The position numbers and the translations under genes were made by a program. From Nautilus pompilius (lineage: Eukaryota; Mollusca; Cephalopoda; Nautilida; Nautilidae): DNA of 64,000 nucleotides. Location: NCBI GenBank assembly GCA_018389105.1, contig JACATO010000092.1:868001-932000 (forward strand), written 5' to 3'. Within the stretch, counting starts at the first letter, position 1, and each line of letters begins with the position of its first letter. The notes below the pieces were generated by a model. The model worked only from the letters and a program-made list of their open reading frames with translations, did no database searches and was not told the origin of the DNA. This document shows positions 1 through 15,200 of this stretch, piece by piece.

Positions 1-274
1 AGATGATTTATAATGTAAATAAGTGAGTGCACTCAAGGAATGTTATGCAGTAATCTCAACAATGGTTTTACAGTAGTAACTTTATGTACCCTCCCATCTG
101 CTACTTTATTTGGTAACCTGCCTCAATTAGCTGTCCATGCAAGCTTTAATATTTTCTTTTTAAATTTTCTCTTTAGTTGAGTTATTTTCCTTAATTGCAT
201 TAGAATTCATCTCAAATCATCTTACTAGAAGGTTTAATATGTACTGCTGATTGATTTTATTTTTTATATTTTAG
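1..274. other. Upstream intron sequence of VIPAS39
   Basis: The sequence runs into a polypyrimidine/TTTTAG acceptor at 272-274. I see no coding block here; the N-terminal exons of VIPAS39 must lie outside the window. Confidence 0.6.
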
Positions 275-3200
275 GATCTGGAGGATCATTTGTCAGAACA
301 GATTCCCATACTCTGCAGGAGGATTTAAATATGTCTGAGAGTTCCAGAAGTATAGAAGAAAGTAAGATTTTTCTTTTTAATTATAAACTTAGAAAAAATC
401 ACTGTGTGATTAAATGATAGAAAAGTCTACATTTGTTCCTTTGCCTGTCCTTGGAAAACTGTAAAAATGCAAAAGAAAATATTTTTTTGTAAAATTACCG
501 TTAACTTATTTATTTTAGTTACAAATCAAAATGCTTCAAAATCATCCTCCGTGTCATCGACCTACATGGAGCGAGAAATCCTCTTCCTTCGACGTTCTTT
601 GGAGGTAAGCATTATCAACAGTTTTACTTGTCTACGTACATCACCCTTCAGGACTTGGAAAGATTTTTTAGTTTTCTTTTTTTTTAATTTTTAAAGTTAT
701 TCAGTTGTTAAAAAAGAGGAGGGAAGCCATCATAGCTTGTAAAAGGCTAAAAGGGGGAAAATAGAACAATAATTTTGATTTTTAAAACTGATTTATACTA
801 GTTTTATCAATGACTAACCATGGTCATTCATTCCATTAATTTACAACTCCTTTACTAAAAATTTGGTTTGCACTAACTTAGAAGTAGATGGTAACTTTTT
901 ACGATATTAGATTTTATTTTGTTAAACTGTTTTTTCACAACAAAGCTGTACTGTAATGTGCTGTATCATTTGTATCAGATTAAATTTTAAAATGCGTCTT
1001 TTGTTTTGATACTTTATAGTGTGAGTAACTGATTTGTTTTGTTGCTTTTATCTGATCTAATTAACTTAATGAGAGGTGTATACATAAATGGAATACTGTT
1101 TTCTGTTAAAGGAGTTTTTACACATTAATGAAAGAAAATATTTTGGTTAATTTTTTTTCTCTTTAATTGGAAGACCCAAACATCTTTGGATTAAATTCTG
1201 TGTATTTCAGTTAAAATTCTGAAAAAAAAAATTTTATTCTCAAGTTTGTTTATGGCAGTTTCTTGTGTATTTTTCAAGGCTGCTAAGACAAAACCTCCAG
1301 TGGAAAAAACTTTGAAGAAAATGTTTATTGGAGAGGTAAGACCACATGGTGAATTAGTTGAAAATATCTTGATTCTTTGGTGAAGGCATGTTTATTGTTT
1401 GATGAAACTGCATACATTTGTTAAGTTAGCCAGTTACTTCTCAAATATCTCGCTCAGTGTGAAGCTGAGTTTGCTAGGGTTTGAGGGCTCAGTTGCTTCT
1501 TGTATAGAAATCAGGTCATGACTACATTTAATTCTGTGTGCTGCAAATAAAACTAGATAAGTGGAGAAAAATTACTATTCCATCATCTTGAAGATAGTGA
1601 TTTAAATAGATTTTGAGACTAGGTATTTTTTTTGTCATGTAAGTATAAAGGCCAACAGATATGAGTATAATTAGGCAAATATCTTCATTGCTTTTCAAGA
1701 TCAGTGAGGGGGAAAGAAAAAGAGGGCATTTTTAGTTGGTATGGAGGTATTCTTGATAAAAAAATCAGTGGTGTGTATATGTAATCAACATGATGCATAA
1801 ATCTTTTGGAAAGATTTCCTTTTTAATGGGTTGGTTGAGGGATTGAGAAAACAAATAGGGACGGGAAAGAATTAGGAAGTAGAAAAGTAGCAAGGTTTGT
1901 GTCACTCTTGAAAGTCTGGTGCTGGGACCCTGAAGATAGTTTTGAAGTCCTATGAACATTTCTGGTTGGGTGGCATATACAAAATCTTTCAGATTTTTAC
2001 TCTGGAATGCTACTCCAAGGATTTTTTGATTTGATTTACTGTGAAATTTTAAATAATCAAACTTGGTAATGGCAGATAATCATGAAAAATTTATTCTTAT
2101 GTTGCTGTTGTTGACATTGTCATGTTTTCTATCTGGAAGACTGACTGGACAGGGAAGGAGTGGCATGGCACTGGAAACCTCAGTTCAGCTGACCAGGTCC
2201 CAACTAGAACTCTTCATCTTTTACATTTGAGAGAGATCTTGGATTTGAAGTTAGCCTTAGCAGTCCAGTAGGCTACCGCTAGACCACTGCATCACCAACC
2301 ATTATATGTGCATTGATAAATAATTTTTTTACTGTATAATGATTTTTAAAAAATAATAAATGCATTGCATTGACATTGAAAACTGGATATTAAGAAGCCA
2401 GCTTGTACGAAACAGCAATCCAGCACATCTAGATTCTTGTTAAGCATGGGTCATGTATAACAGCAATTTTCAAAAGATTTTTTCAATATAGGATGCCTAC
2501 TCCTGCTAATCAGATATACCTTTATTTGTTAAATTTCATGAACAAATAGGGGGGGGGGTCATGGAATTGTTAGATTTGATCTCTTTCCATCTTTTCCTTT
2601 TCTATGTCAGTTGTTTTCATATTTAAGTTATAGTTAAAAGTATGAAGAAAGAAATTTGTCTTTTCTGTTTTTCATGGAGAATCATTGCATAGTCATTTGT
2701 ATTTTTGGCTATTTTTCTAGGACTTCTCTCTGACTATGTACCGGTCAAAAGAAGACAAGTTAGCTCTGCTAGATAAGGCTGTTGAGTCCCATGATGGAAA
2801 TTCAATTACTACAGTAAGTATGAATGTCATTTCTTAACTTTCTATGCCTTGTACCTCTAAACTTTCTGTTTCCTTACAGTGAAATTATGTAAAATCTATT
2901 TATTAGTACATTAATATATATTTTCATACAAATGTTACGATAAGTTTGTTGAAATTTTGATAATCAAAATATTCACTTTTTTATTTTCATTGATAAATTG
3001 CTGCCAGTGTATGTATTGTGTTTCTATACATATGTATTAATAGAAAACCTGCCGGATGTATGACTAAATTTTAACAAAATTATCAAAATGGCAGTGTTAA
3101 ATGTAATTCCAAAAACAGAAAATAAATTATTTCAAATTGTATCTTAGATAATTTTCAAATGAAAATAATCCAACTCTGGAACACAAAATACAAAAGAAAA

Positions 3201-6200
3201 GAATACTTTAAAAATGGAAAATAGTGCCTCATGAATTCATAGAGTTGAGAAAAGGAAGCAAATGAAAATGCATATTTAAAAGAAAAGCAACTAAGGAACA
3301 AATGCTTTTATTTGTACTTAAAATATGATCCAGATGTCTGATAAATAAAGGTTCTTGAATTCGAAGTTTGAAATCCAAACAAAATTTGATCCAATTCAAA
3401 ACAAATTTTATTTAAGTTAGGAGATATGCCATTTTCTCTGTTTAATTCCAACTGCTGATTTCTTTATTTTTTGTTTCAATATACAAAATTTGTATTTAAG
3501 TTAAAATTTTAATGCCTATTCACCTGTTTGCTGCTATGATTTAAAGTGTAAGTTAGGATTTCAAGGTAAATAATTATTTAGGTGTACCAAAATAAATTGT
3601 TTATTCTATATTGCATGTTTTTATTCTTTGCTTTCCTTCTCTTTTTTTCTAAATAGTTTAAAAGCAGAAACAAAACAAACACCTGTCTGAACTTTGTAAA
3701 GACCTTTTTCTTAATTCTGCAAACTTAAACTGGCTTACAGGGATGCCTGTTATATGCCTAAGATACTTTCCATAAAAGTTGGATTTACAATGAAATGACT
3801 TATAGTGGGACATTATTTCCCATAAGAATTGATGTAATAAGGGGGGATGTGTTCCAACAAGTACTTTACATCTACTATTAGGTGGAAAGAAAGGCATTTT
3901 ATCTCATAAGGATCAATGGGATAAGGGAGTGTTAGGTTCTCCGTCCTTCCCATACCTCATTATAACAACACTTAACAATGACAATCACAAATTAAGTGGG
4001 CTTACCTTGAAAAGTTGGCTGGTCCAAGTGTTGAAGAAAGAATTAAGCGGAGGAGGATGGAGACAGGAGGAGGGTTGTCCACTGCCGTCTCAACATCCGT
4101 GAGAATGTCTAAATCAATGTCGTCCTCCACAACATCTCATGAAAATCATTCAGCCAGGTAGTAATCATCCTCCCCATTTTGTCCGTCGCATGGCTTCATT
4201 GGTGAGTTATCTTGATTGAAGTATGCTGAGGCATTTCCTAGCTTTCCTTCGAGATATCATCAGCACTCTTCAAAATAGTATGCACAGTTGGTTGCAGAAA
4301 ACCAAGATGGCGAGTGATATCGGCTGGTTGTTCACTGCTCTTATTACATTTTTAACTATGTCCAGCTTCACATCAGGAGTCTCACTACTGCATTGTCTTT
4401 TACGTGTGGGTTCATCCTTTGTACTAGCACTACACTTTCCACTTGTGATTACATGATTGCAGCAGTAAAACACAATAAAAAGTGCTATAGTCAGGGTGTT
4501 AACTTGTTTTTAGTGAGAGCTTGCCTAGACTGGGAAAAGGACATAAAAGTAGGGCAAGGTTGGATGTAAATTGGACATGTTCCTTAATAACTTATGGACG
4601 TATAAGTGAACTGACATATACTGGAGTGACACACAGCGGGGACCCCCTGTATAGAATTGTATTTTCCCCTATAAGTCTATCAATTTGTCTTCAAACATGT
4701 TTTTTATACACTGTTTTATCCTTTTCATCTCTAACTAATAATGTTAAACAATCTCTCTCTCTCTCTCTCTCAACTTTTAACATTTGAACTATTTTATAAT
4801 ACTTAAAAACTGATAAAACAGTTTTGTTGATGTGGTTATGTAAACCGGATGGAAAGTGAAATCTGTATTTAAACCCTGATGCTAGACAATAAGAGAATTA
4901 TAAATGAAGAAAGTTAATTGCCAAATGTGTCAGCTATGACCTCTTCAGCTGCACAAGAAATCATCAATCACTTCACTGGATGTAATTTCTATTTGACCAG
5001 TCTTACAAAGCAGAGTACTTGATGCAGAATCCTTGTCTGGAAATTTTCACTGAGATTCTGAGAATTCACAACCTCAAAATAATAGATTTTTCCCCTCTAT
5101 TTCAGGCTGTATTGTTTCTTAAGCAGACGCTCAGTCCCAGAATTTTCAGAGAGGAACTTCGTCACCGACCGGTATCTGTCAGTCACTATATTAGTTACCT
5201 GAAAGCCCACAAAAGCTTTTCTGAACTTGTGGAATTTCTCAGGTAGAATAGTGAAAAACATTGTATTCTTTTCATTTTAACAATACAAGTTCATGAAAAC
5301 AAAGTAATTTTTTTCAAGAAAGTATAAAATGAAATACTTAAATTTTAAAGATGTAGTGAGGTTTGCTTGGTTTTTTTTAAAGCTGTGTTGTAGACTCTTA
5401 AAATACTTCATTTATTAGAATTGTTGAATGGTTAAAATAATTTTTTAAAAATACAGGTTGGATGCTCTCTCTTTCTGCAAAAAATACCAAGTTGTATAAA
5501 CTTCCTTCGTCTCTGACTTGTAATCTGACTGATTGAGATGGTTTAAAAATGGAGAAATAAGATTTATCAAAGGGAAGAGATTCAGGACTGAAGCCATTTC
5601 TTGGAGCAAATCTTGATGTTACTCCAGAGGTGTTTTGCTTTGTTTTTTCCTTTTAGATTTAAAAATATTAATTAAAAATTTTGTGTGCATGAAAAAAAGT
5701 GGTTGAAACTGTAGGAGACTATATTAAGACTAAATAATAGTTTAGTTGGGAATTTAGCTGAAAAGTATGAATTTAATCTCAATTGTTATATTTTTCTTGC
5801 AAATAAATCTTAATCCACAAAGTAACTACTTATAAATGACATATTTGTTGGTAACTTTTAATTTTTTTTTTTTTTTTTTTTAGGTTGATGAAAAGGAATG
5901 AGGAAGCAGCAGTAAGTGTTAATAATCATAGAAAATGCACTTGATTTATCTGATCATAAGGTAGTTAACTTTTTGTGTACCACCCTACTCTTCAAATCTG
6001 TATTACTCTGCACAGATTGAGCCAAAAGAGGCTGTGACACACAGTACCTTCATTAATATAACCCTTTCTGACGACAAATTCATATTGCACTTACCCACAT
6101 TTTTTGCATTATAAGTGTGTTGACTAACTACACAGCCAGTTCAACAAAAACTAACTGGTGTTTTTAGGCTGATCCCAGATGGTATAAGTAAGGTAAAAGT

Positions 6201-9200
6201 TGACATGGTATACACTGGGTTTACTACTACTGTTGTCTGGTTTGTACTAACAGATGTATCATATAATTTATTAACAAAATATAATTTAGTTTAGTATTTG
6301 CTACGAAGTAAAGTCATCAAATGTTATGCAAGCCACCCACAGAGAACACAAATGGCTATATGATTTATTAAATTGATTAATATTAATCAATGTAATGTAT
6401 TAAGAGTAAATAAATCTACACCCATGGATCTTATATCAATACATTTTTGGTTACTGCATTTATTTATTAGTTCATAGTTGTGAATTACTTGAAATTTAGC
6501 AGTTATATGCAAAATAGTGTTTGAAATCTTCGATATTTGAACACTGTAACAGATTGCAAGTTACTAAGGTTGTTGTGGTCAAAAGCTCTTGTGACAAAAC
6601 CTGTATCCTAATAAGACTTCAAAGGTATCAACATTCTCAATTTGGTGAGAATTCTTGCTTTTCTGATGAGATCCATAAATTCTCCAGGAAACTCAGTACA
6701 ATAAAATTTCGCTTGATTTTGTAAATATTTTCCTATTGTTTTTTTTTACTTACAGTATGTGACAGTCAGTTTAAAAAATCCCCTCCCTGGAAAGTCATTC
6801 TGGATCCCCTTTTTCAGATCAGCAATGGGAGCTCATAACTTTCTTCCTAGCACTGTGTTTTAACATTGCTTAACACACTTTATCTAATAGGGAGGGCGGT
6901 TACCGCTTCTTCCATCCATCAGGGTCCATTTTGTCAGAAATCCAATTAGTTACAGACTTGAAAATAACAAATACATGAAAAAATAAACTCCAGTATGAAT
7001 TATTATTTTTAAAGGTACAGATTCAAAGTGTAATAAATCACTGACTATAGAAAGGAGACTTGCTTTTGAGTGGGTGAATTCACATATCCTAAATATTACA
7101 GAAAATTTCTATTTTTGTTAGCTCGTAAGATCGAGTAAACCTATGATGAAAACAGTTTGCATTTTAAAATAAAATAAAAAAAAAACAATGATAGAAGAAA
7201 GAGAAGCCTGTATGTGTGTATGTATTTTTCAGATGTTACAATATAAACAGGCAATTTCAGTAATGGACTTTGCTAGTAAGATTTCAAGTCTGGAGCGCTG
7301 CCGCAAGTACTCTATTTTTTTTCCTCACCTTTTTTTAAAAAAAAATATTGTAACTTGAAAAAAAAAGGGAAAATCTTTGTTTTTATTGATTCCATTGTTT
7401 TCTGCAGACAACCTGGAAATAAACTCAAACCTTATGTATTAGCTCATTTTTTTTTTTTTTGTACAATAAAATAAATAAAATGTTTTTAGTGATTAATAAA
7501 ACAAGTTATTTTATAAAATAGCTGAGAGAACACCAAAGTATAATCCTAGTAATCTTTCCTAAACAATGGCTGTTTCTCATGGTGGTGTTCGTGTCTTCAC
7601 TCTGAAACACTTCTAGCCAGTGCTGGTTCACTGGTGGTAAGACAATATTAATGCTGATTTGGCAAAAGAGTGAAATGTTAAATTGCATCTGAAAGACTGA
7701 CAAAATTAAGCAGCAAATACTAATATTAACTGAAAGGTTTCAGCATTATTATTATATTTAAAATTTACAATTAATGAAAATATTGACATTTTGGTTCCAT
7801 ATGCTTAGCCCCTAGTGATGGGATTAAAGAAAGAGTGCCTTTTGTTTTGATTAAAGTAGCTTTGAAGTTCAAACCATTCCTTCTCAGCAATCTATACATT
7901 CTTACAATGTAATTTATTGATGCTTTAAAAAAATATTTAAATGGCTTTATCATCTTTTAAACTTAATTATTAGGTCATTACAAAAGTTTTGTTGGTTTTT
8001 ATATTTTGTTAATTTGGGGTCCATTTTTTTCATGTTTGTGAAGGTGTATGTAGATAAGTTATATATCGTTTTGTAGCGTGTGCTTTGGTATATATTCTGC
8101 AAAACTTACCTTTTTAAAAATCATAAAATGGATATTTGTTTCAGTGTTCTGAGTGAAGCATGGATAGAAATGTAGCAGACGTCCTTCCAGCTGTGATGAA
8201 GATCGTCTGAAAGCCTCAATTGAAACTGATCCAAAAAAAACTGCAAGAAATTGCTGGAGAGCTTGATGTAAGCACTGCAACTTTCCCCCCAGCATCTTCA
8301 CGCAATCGGCGAGGTGAAAAAGCTTGACAAGTGGGTGCCTCACGAGTTGAATGAACAACAAGAAAATCTTTGATTGGAGATCTGCTTTTTGCTTGTCAAA
8401 AGAAAAAAAACACTACCCATTTCTTAGTGTGATGAAAAAATGGATCCTTTATGGCAATCGCAAAAAATAAGCACAGTGGCTTGACAGACAAGGCACCTAA
8501 TCACATTCCAAAACCCAGCCTCCACCCAAAGAAGGTCATGGTCACTCTCTGGTGGACTTCAATTGGTGTCATCCACTATAACTTCTTGCAGCAACCCGGT
8601 GAACCCATCACAGCTGAAAGGTACTGTTGTGAATTAAATGTTGTTCATCAGAAACTCTCCCACAGCCAGCATTGATGAATCGAAGAGGCCCAATTTTGCT
8701 TCACGACAATGCTCGTCCTCATGTTGCAAAATTGACTCTTCAGGAACTGAACACGTTGGGGTAAAAAGTTCTCCTTCAGCCAACCTATTCATCAGACCTT
8801 TCTCCCACAGACTACTACCTTTTCAAACACCTTGACAGCTTCCTCTAACCAAGCAGTAACTGAAACAGCCTTCCAACAGTTTATCGACTCCAGAAATCCA
8901 GATTTTTTTCAAAATGGTATAAATGCGCTTGTTGGCAGAAGTGTATTGATTGTAATGGAACTTACTTTGATTAATGAAATTCATGTTCACCAACAATATG
9001 AAGTCTCATTGTTGTGGTAAAAAAACCGACAAAACCTTTGTAACAGCCTAATACTTTGAGGGGTGTAGATTTGTGGAAAAGATATAAAAAGATGCTAATT
9101 TATACAATTTTTTTTTATTTTTAATACATACATTATTATGGTTTATGGAAATGAATCTTTTACATTTCATCCAGAAGTTGTTCCTTTTTACTTCAAAGTT

Positions 9201-12200
9201 TTAAGAAAACTGTCCACTATTGTTTATAAGTTAAAAAAAACAAACATTTGAGGTGACTGTTTTGTGATACATTTGAACATTTGGAACTGAATCACAAAGC
9301 ACATTAAGGAGTGTAGTATCCATTTATTTGTGAAGTGAATTTGTAAGAAACCTTTCATTTACTTTTTGTTTTTTTTTATCACCATAACTTGACTATGAAC
9401 ATTTTTTACTCTGAGAGCTGTGACCCTGTTTTCTTGATTTTTACAGAGAATATTTTGATGATCCTGCATTAGCAACCACTGCCTCTTTTGTAGAAAATCA
9501 CATTTCTCTGTTGAAATGGCAGAAACCAATAGATGTAAGTATATTTAGTGGTGAAACTGCCTGCTATTGTCAACTATGAACAGTAAATACTCCCCTCGTC
9601 TCTGCCTCATGTTGCTTGGAGTGAAGTGGAAAAATACTTGTGTAACGGTGTCAGTAGCCTCCTTGAGACCACTCGTGCTTTATTCTTGCTGTGCATCATT
9701 TAGGTGTTTGGTTCCTCTGTTGAGCTCTCTCCATGCATGGCAGTAACATCTAAAATTACCTTGTGTTCCTGAAGACTGGCTTATAGAGGCCATTCTTCTC
9801 CTCCTCCCTTTGAGGAATTGATGCTTTTCAGCAAATAGTTTGCTACTTTTTTTAAAATGATTAATTACCTGTAGAGTTCATGTAGAAGTTAAATCTTGTC
9901 ACAATTATAATAAACCTGTGTTGAGAATTTATGGACATTTATTTGAAATCACATCATCTTAGAACATATTTTTTATCAAGAAAGAGATAAGTATAATGTT
10001 GAACATTTTAAATATTTTTATGAACTTACAGACAGACTTTGTTTTAATAATATGTGGTGTTTAAAATTATGAGCAAACCATACAAAAACAGTTGTTTGCT
10101 TTTTCATCTCTCTCTTGTTAATGAAAATGCATTACCACACCTGTATATCAGAGTATATAAGCCATTAACTGTGATGTTACTAGCAATTATGGGTGTGGTG
10201 TGTTGTCTGTGAATGTTAAATTTAATTCATTCTGAAAGCATGATATTGTATTGTCCAATATAATTTCTTACTAATAATCTGAATAATTGTTAGTTCACAT
10301 TATACTTATCTGTAAATGTCAGTGGACTTCATCACTGATTACTGCTGGCACCTATATGAGACATGGCTGTCATTTATTTCTCTCCATAAAGCTGATTACT
10401 TCAAATGTAAAATTGAAGAAGTTGGAGTTGCATGATGTGATGTTTGAATAACCAATTATAGGATGAAATCAACTGGCTTAGCAAAAGAGTGAACAAGAAA
10501 GACTAAAAAAAACAATGGAAAAACAAGTTGCTGGTTTTAAAGTTTAGAACAAACCTTTTCATGGCAGGTAGCCAATTGCTTACTGAATAGTTCCTTTAAG
10601 TTAGGTTCAACCTTTACCACCAGAAGCTGGATTAAAAGAGTTGGATGATTTAGTAGTAGATAGAAAACCTTTGCTTAGACATGATAACAAAGAAAAGCAA
10701 TTTGATTGTGGATAAAAAACAACAGAACTACATCTTAGAGCAATGGTGATTGGATAAGAGCAGGTTTGAAATATGTAGTTTTAAACAATAATATGCTAAA
10801 AGGAAATTCAGAAAAAATATAAGGAGAGTGCATTTTCTCTACATTTAAGTTGGTTTTGTTGGTTATCAGCTGGTGATTTCATAAATATTGATGGGATTCT
10901 TAAAAAAAAAAGATCATAGTATTATGCAATGACATGCATATTCATCAGAGTGCACTGTTTGATATTTGATAGGTTTATATTGTAACAAGATAATGATCTG
11001 AAACTCTGCAGGCTTAAAATAGCATACTTTTCTAGAGAAGAATTGAGAGAAGTTTGGTCCCCTCAATCTCCAGTTTTTGTGTGGGATAAATTAGAATGGT
11101 TGGACCTTTTACCTGGAGTCTTCAATGTCAATCAGCTATAGAACTACTTAAAACGGGAATTGGGGGTTACTTGCTATGCACTATTTTGAAAAAGTTATGG
11201 AACAGAATGCCAAAAATATGCATAGCAGTTATTCATAAGGTGGCTATTTTAATTTGAAGAACTAGAAAAATCTTTGAATTGATAGCAGCATTATAAGTAA
11301 TGGTTTATATATTTTGTTTCAGGGTTTTTTTGTTGGAAAAATGCATTTTCATTAACAATAGTGCAGAAAAGGCAAATAAGCTTTGCTTCTAATTTTGAAT
11401 GCCAGTGTATATGAGATCTGAGGGGAAAAAAGGATAGTTTATCTACAATAAGTAATTATTTTTAAAAAAATTTTTAAAATTTGTTAACTATTCTTGAGTC
11501 AACTAGAAGATTCAGGTTTAAAAAAATCTGGTAAACCAAAGATAATTTCTCAATCATGTAAATGTAGACTCTTTTTTACTACATTAGTTTTAAATACCGG
11601 ACTCTCCTGCATCTTCTACGAGGTGACTGGACAGTTTGCTGCCGAACATTTTGCTCCAGCTTGCTTCACTCTTGGACATTTCACTAATAAGTAATTTTGC
11701 TACCAGTTCTTACTTCAGGAACTGTTGATTTTATTTTTACACTGGAATTTGGGGTATAAAAATGACTTCTAATTTTTCCTTTTCTATTTTTGGTTTTACT
11801 ACTTTTCACTATTCATCAATCATATTAAATATATAAATATGGAACTATATAAATATATAAATTTATGCTTATCACTTAATGAGAATTGCGTTTGAAGACA
11901 AAATACCAACTTTCACACTGCTTTTTGCCCACCTTTATTCAAGATCTTGGGTATGTTGCTCCTTTGTCCTATGAATTCTGGAAATAACCAATTTTTGTAC
12001 CACTTTTCAGTTATGCCTCAACTAATCACTTCATCAGGTAATAGGAAAAAACTTGATGATTTCAGATATATCTATGAGAAACAAAATAAAATGGCTGGTA
12101 GTGAACTGTCCTTGACTGTCCTATGGGACCCCTCAAAAAATTGTTTAGTTTAGATTAGTTTGAACTAAGGGGGCACCATGGAAGAGAAATAGCTAACAAT

Positions 12201-15200
12201 ATGATTCTTAAATTACTTTTAAATAAGTACACCCAGTAAAATATAGGAGTTTTGAAGTTCAGCCTAAAATAATGTAATAGTTGCTTTATTACAAACCAAT
12301 ATGGTGCCTGTATTTGGTTATTATTCAAACCTAAGATATTTATTTTAATTATGTCTAAGAATGAGAAAGAAAAAAAAATTCATGAAATCTGTATATGAAT
12401 ATAAAATTTATATATGTATACATGTATTTCTCAGGAAACTGATGCCATTGCAGAAAGAAATCAAGGAAGTCTTCTGTTCAAGGAATTTCCAAGACCCTCT
12501 GCTTTGATCAACATGTCTGTAATTACCTCCCTTTACTATTGCTGTTTGTACCATTACACTGAAGACGAGGTAACTGCTTGTAAAATGCTTATCCAATTAT
12601 TTCTCTTGTTGCAGAAGTGGACTATTGTTTTCATTTTAAGAAAAAAAAAATGATAAAATATATGTCATCTGAAAACTCAGCAAAATTGGGAATTTTACTC
12701 AGAAATGTTTAATTTCTGAGAATGGCCAATTTAAAATAGCATTTCATGAACAAATGACCATAAGCATGAAACAGTATGTGAATTTACAATTAACTTGGAA
12801 TGCTTACATAGGATATCTCCCCCACCACCTCTTGGGCCCACTCTTAGCGTGTTGTTATTTTTTACATTTCTAACAGTGCAGCCCAATCAGATTTTATGTC
12901 ATTTCAATGTTTAGGTTTTGAACTTTGCCCATTTTTCTTTCTTTCAGAAATTTAACAGTTTTATTGATTAAATAATAATGATGATAATAGTATATGGCTT
13001 GAGATTCGTTATATATAATCTTTTCTAAATATACTGTTGTTTTTTTCTTGAAAGAAAAGATAGAGCAATATTTTAGTATTATTTTTTTTTTAGAACATTG
13101 TTTCTATAACAAATAAGATCTTCATTTATGTGCATAAACAAGTAAAAGACCCTGTCTGGAGCAACTGGCAGTGGTTGGAATAATGTGGATGGATTGATAT
13201 TTATGACTTGGTTTGATCTTAATTTTATTAAACAGACTGCTACTAGAGTTTTAAAAGTCTGGCTGTTTTTTTATTTTTTTGAACTTAAGAAGGTGAAATT
13301 CATTTTCTTTCAGAATGCCTTTGCAAGTCCGTTTTACCTTAAAAATAACTACCAGGTAGGTAAATGTAAAAAAAAAAATAATTAAGTATTATATTTGAAT
13401 ATTTTGTCATCATGTTGGTTCCTGATGAGGTTATGTAGTGTCATGGTTATCACTAACAGAAATGGGAGAAAACCCCTTAAACTGGAGCAAAAGAGTAAGT
13501 AGAAACTGAATAATTCTCTAATAGGAATCAAACACTGGCCCTCTGCCATGGCAGGCCCATGAAATACATGCTCAGCCATTGGATGCCGTATATTGTGTTG
13601 TTTTAACTCCTTTCCAATAAGTAGACATAATACGTTATCCCACCATGTCAGTCTTAGTTATTTTCTGGATATGATGAAATACCTAGCTAATTGCTGTACA
13701 GAGTTGAGACTGACAAAATGCTTTTTTAAAATTTCATTATCAAATAATAGTTATTCTTTGGGTCATGCTAATTTACCTGAAATGTCTTAAATGGTAACCT
13801 TGCTAAAGGATTATATTTTCTTGTAAAGTATACTTTGTTAGCAGGGGCGGACTGAGCCATTGGTCAATCGGGCACTGCCCGAGGGCCCATAGCTACAAGG
13901 GGCCCACAGCTGCAAGAGATTCCCATATAAATTCTATTAAATGAATACTCCAATATTCCAGATGCAGTCTGAGACAACTAATTTTTTTTTTTTTTTTTGA
14001 AATTGACACCCCCAAACCGCCCTCCCCTCTATCTGGTTGCTTTGTAGCCTCTGACATCAGCACTAGGGGCCCAGTGAACAGTTATGCCCGAGGGCCTATA
14101 ATACTCTCAGTCTGCCCCTGTTTGTTAGTTTTTTTCTAAGACTTGGATAATAACCAAGCCCTGTTTTCTCTTTTTTGTGTACTTATAAATCTGTGAGGAG
14201 CTTACATACACTGGAAGTGATGTCAATTCTCTGGAATGACATCCTCTATGACTGGTAAACATGTTGAAAAAAGTCTTGAACCAATTTAAGAAACAATATT
14301 CATGGATTTCTCACAAAAGATTATCAAAACTATAGACTTAATTGATTTTTGATATTCTATTATAGAAAGAATAAAAACTCCAAAGTGATGACTTATACAT
14401 TTTCCTGCCATAATAAATAAAGCAGTTCTTACAAAAATGTAGTTAATCTATTTTACCCAAAATCCTTTGAAACTAGTATGAAGGTCCAGTAAAAGCAAAG
14501 CTTATATCATTTTGCCAAGAGCAGTCACTCCACAGAATATTTTGCTATTTACACATTGGTTTGTATTGGATATGTAGACTGGAAAAATATATTGTCAGAA
14601 ACCTTGGACTAACATCATGATGTGGTTTTGCTAACCATGTGTTTCTGGTGTTTAATAACCTGGAGAACCATAAACTCAACATTTTTCATAAACCTGGGTA
14701 ACATGGGTGAGTGGCTTCAAAAGAAATTGTTTACAAAAAAAAACAAAAAAACAACAAAAATAGTATGGAATGGGCCAAAAAGATGATGAATACATCTTTA
14801 CCATACTTGCAGTCTGTTCTTTTCATTGCCGAGTCCAAATTATAACATTTGACTCTTGTGGAAAAGCACTTTGACCCGCCTGTTTTCACAATTGCTGTGA
14901 AGTCGACACTAACTTGTCTTTGTTTACTCTACCCTATTATAGACAGTTACAACGTCCACACAATTTTTACATACATACATATTTGTTTTAGCATTAGGTT
15001 TTGATACTAAAATTGCTAAATACAAATGATCAAAAATATATAATTAATATTTTACTTTGAAGATTGCCATCTTTTGTTTTTAGTGCAATTAAAACCCACA
15101 TGAACACCTACAACATTTTCTACCACTATGACACAGGTTATTTGTCTTCTAGACAGGAAAGTTGGGCATTATTTAAATACATTTGAAAAATAATGGAAAA

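Noticed and set aside
4521..4787. 88-codon + strand ORF ending in a Ser-Leu run
   Set aside because: Its tail is a translated CT microsatellite and it spans the end of a Tigger element.
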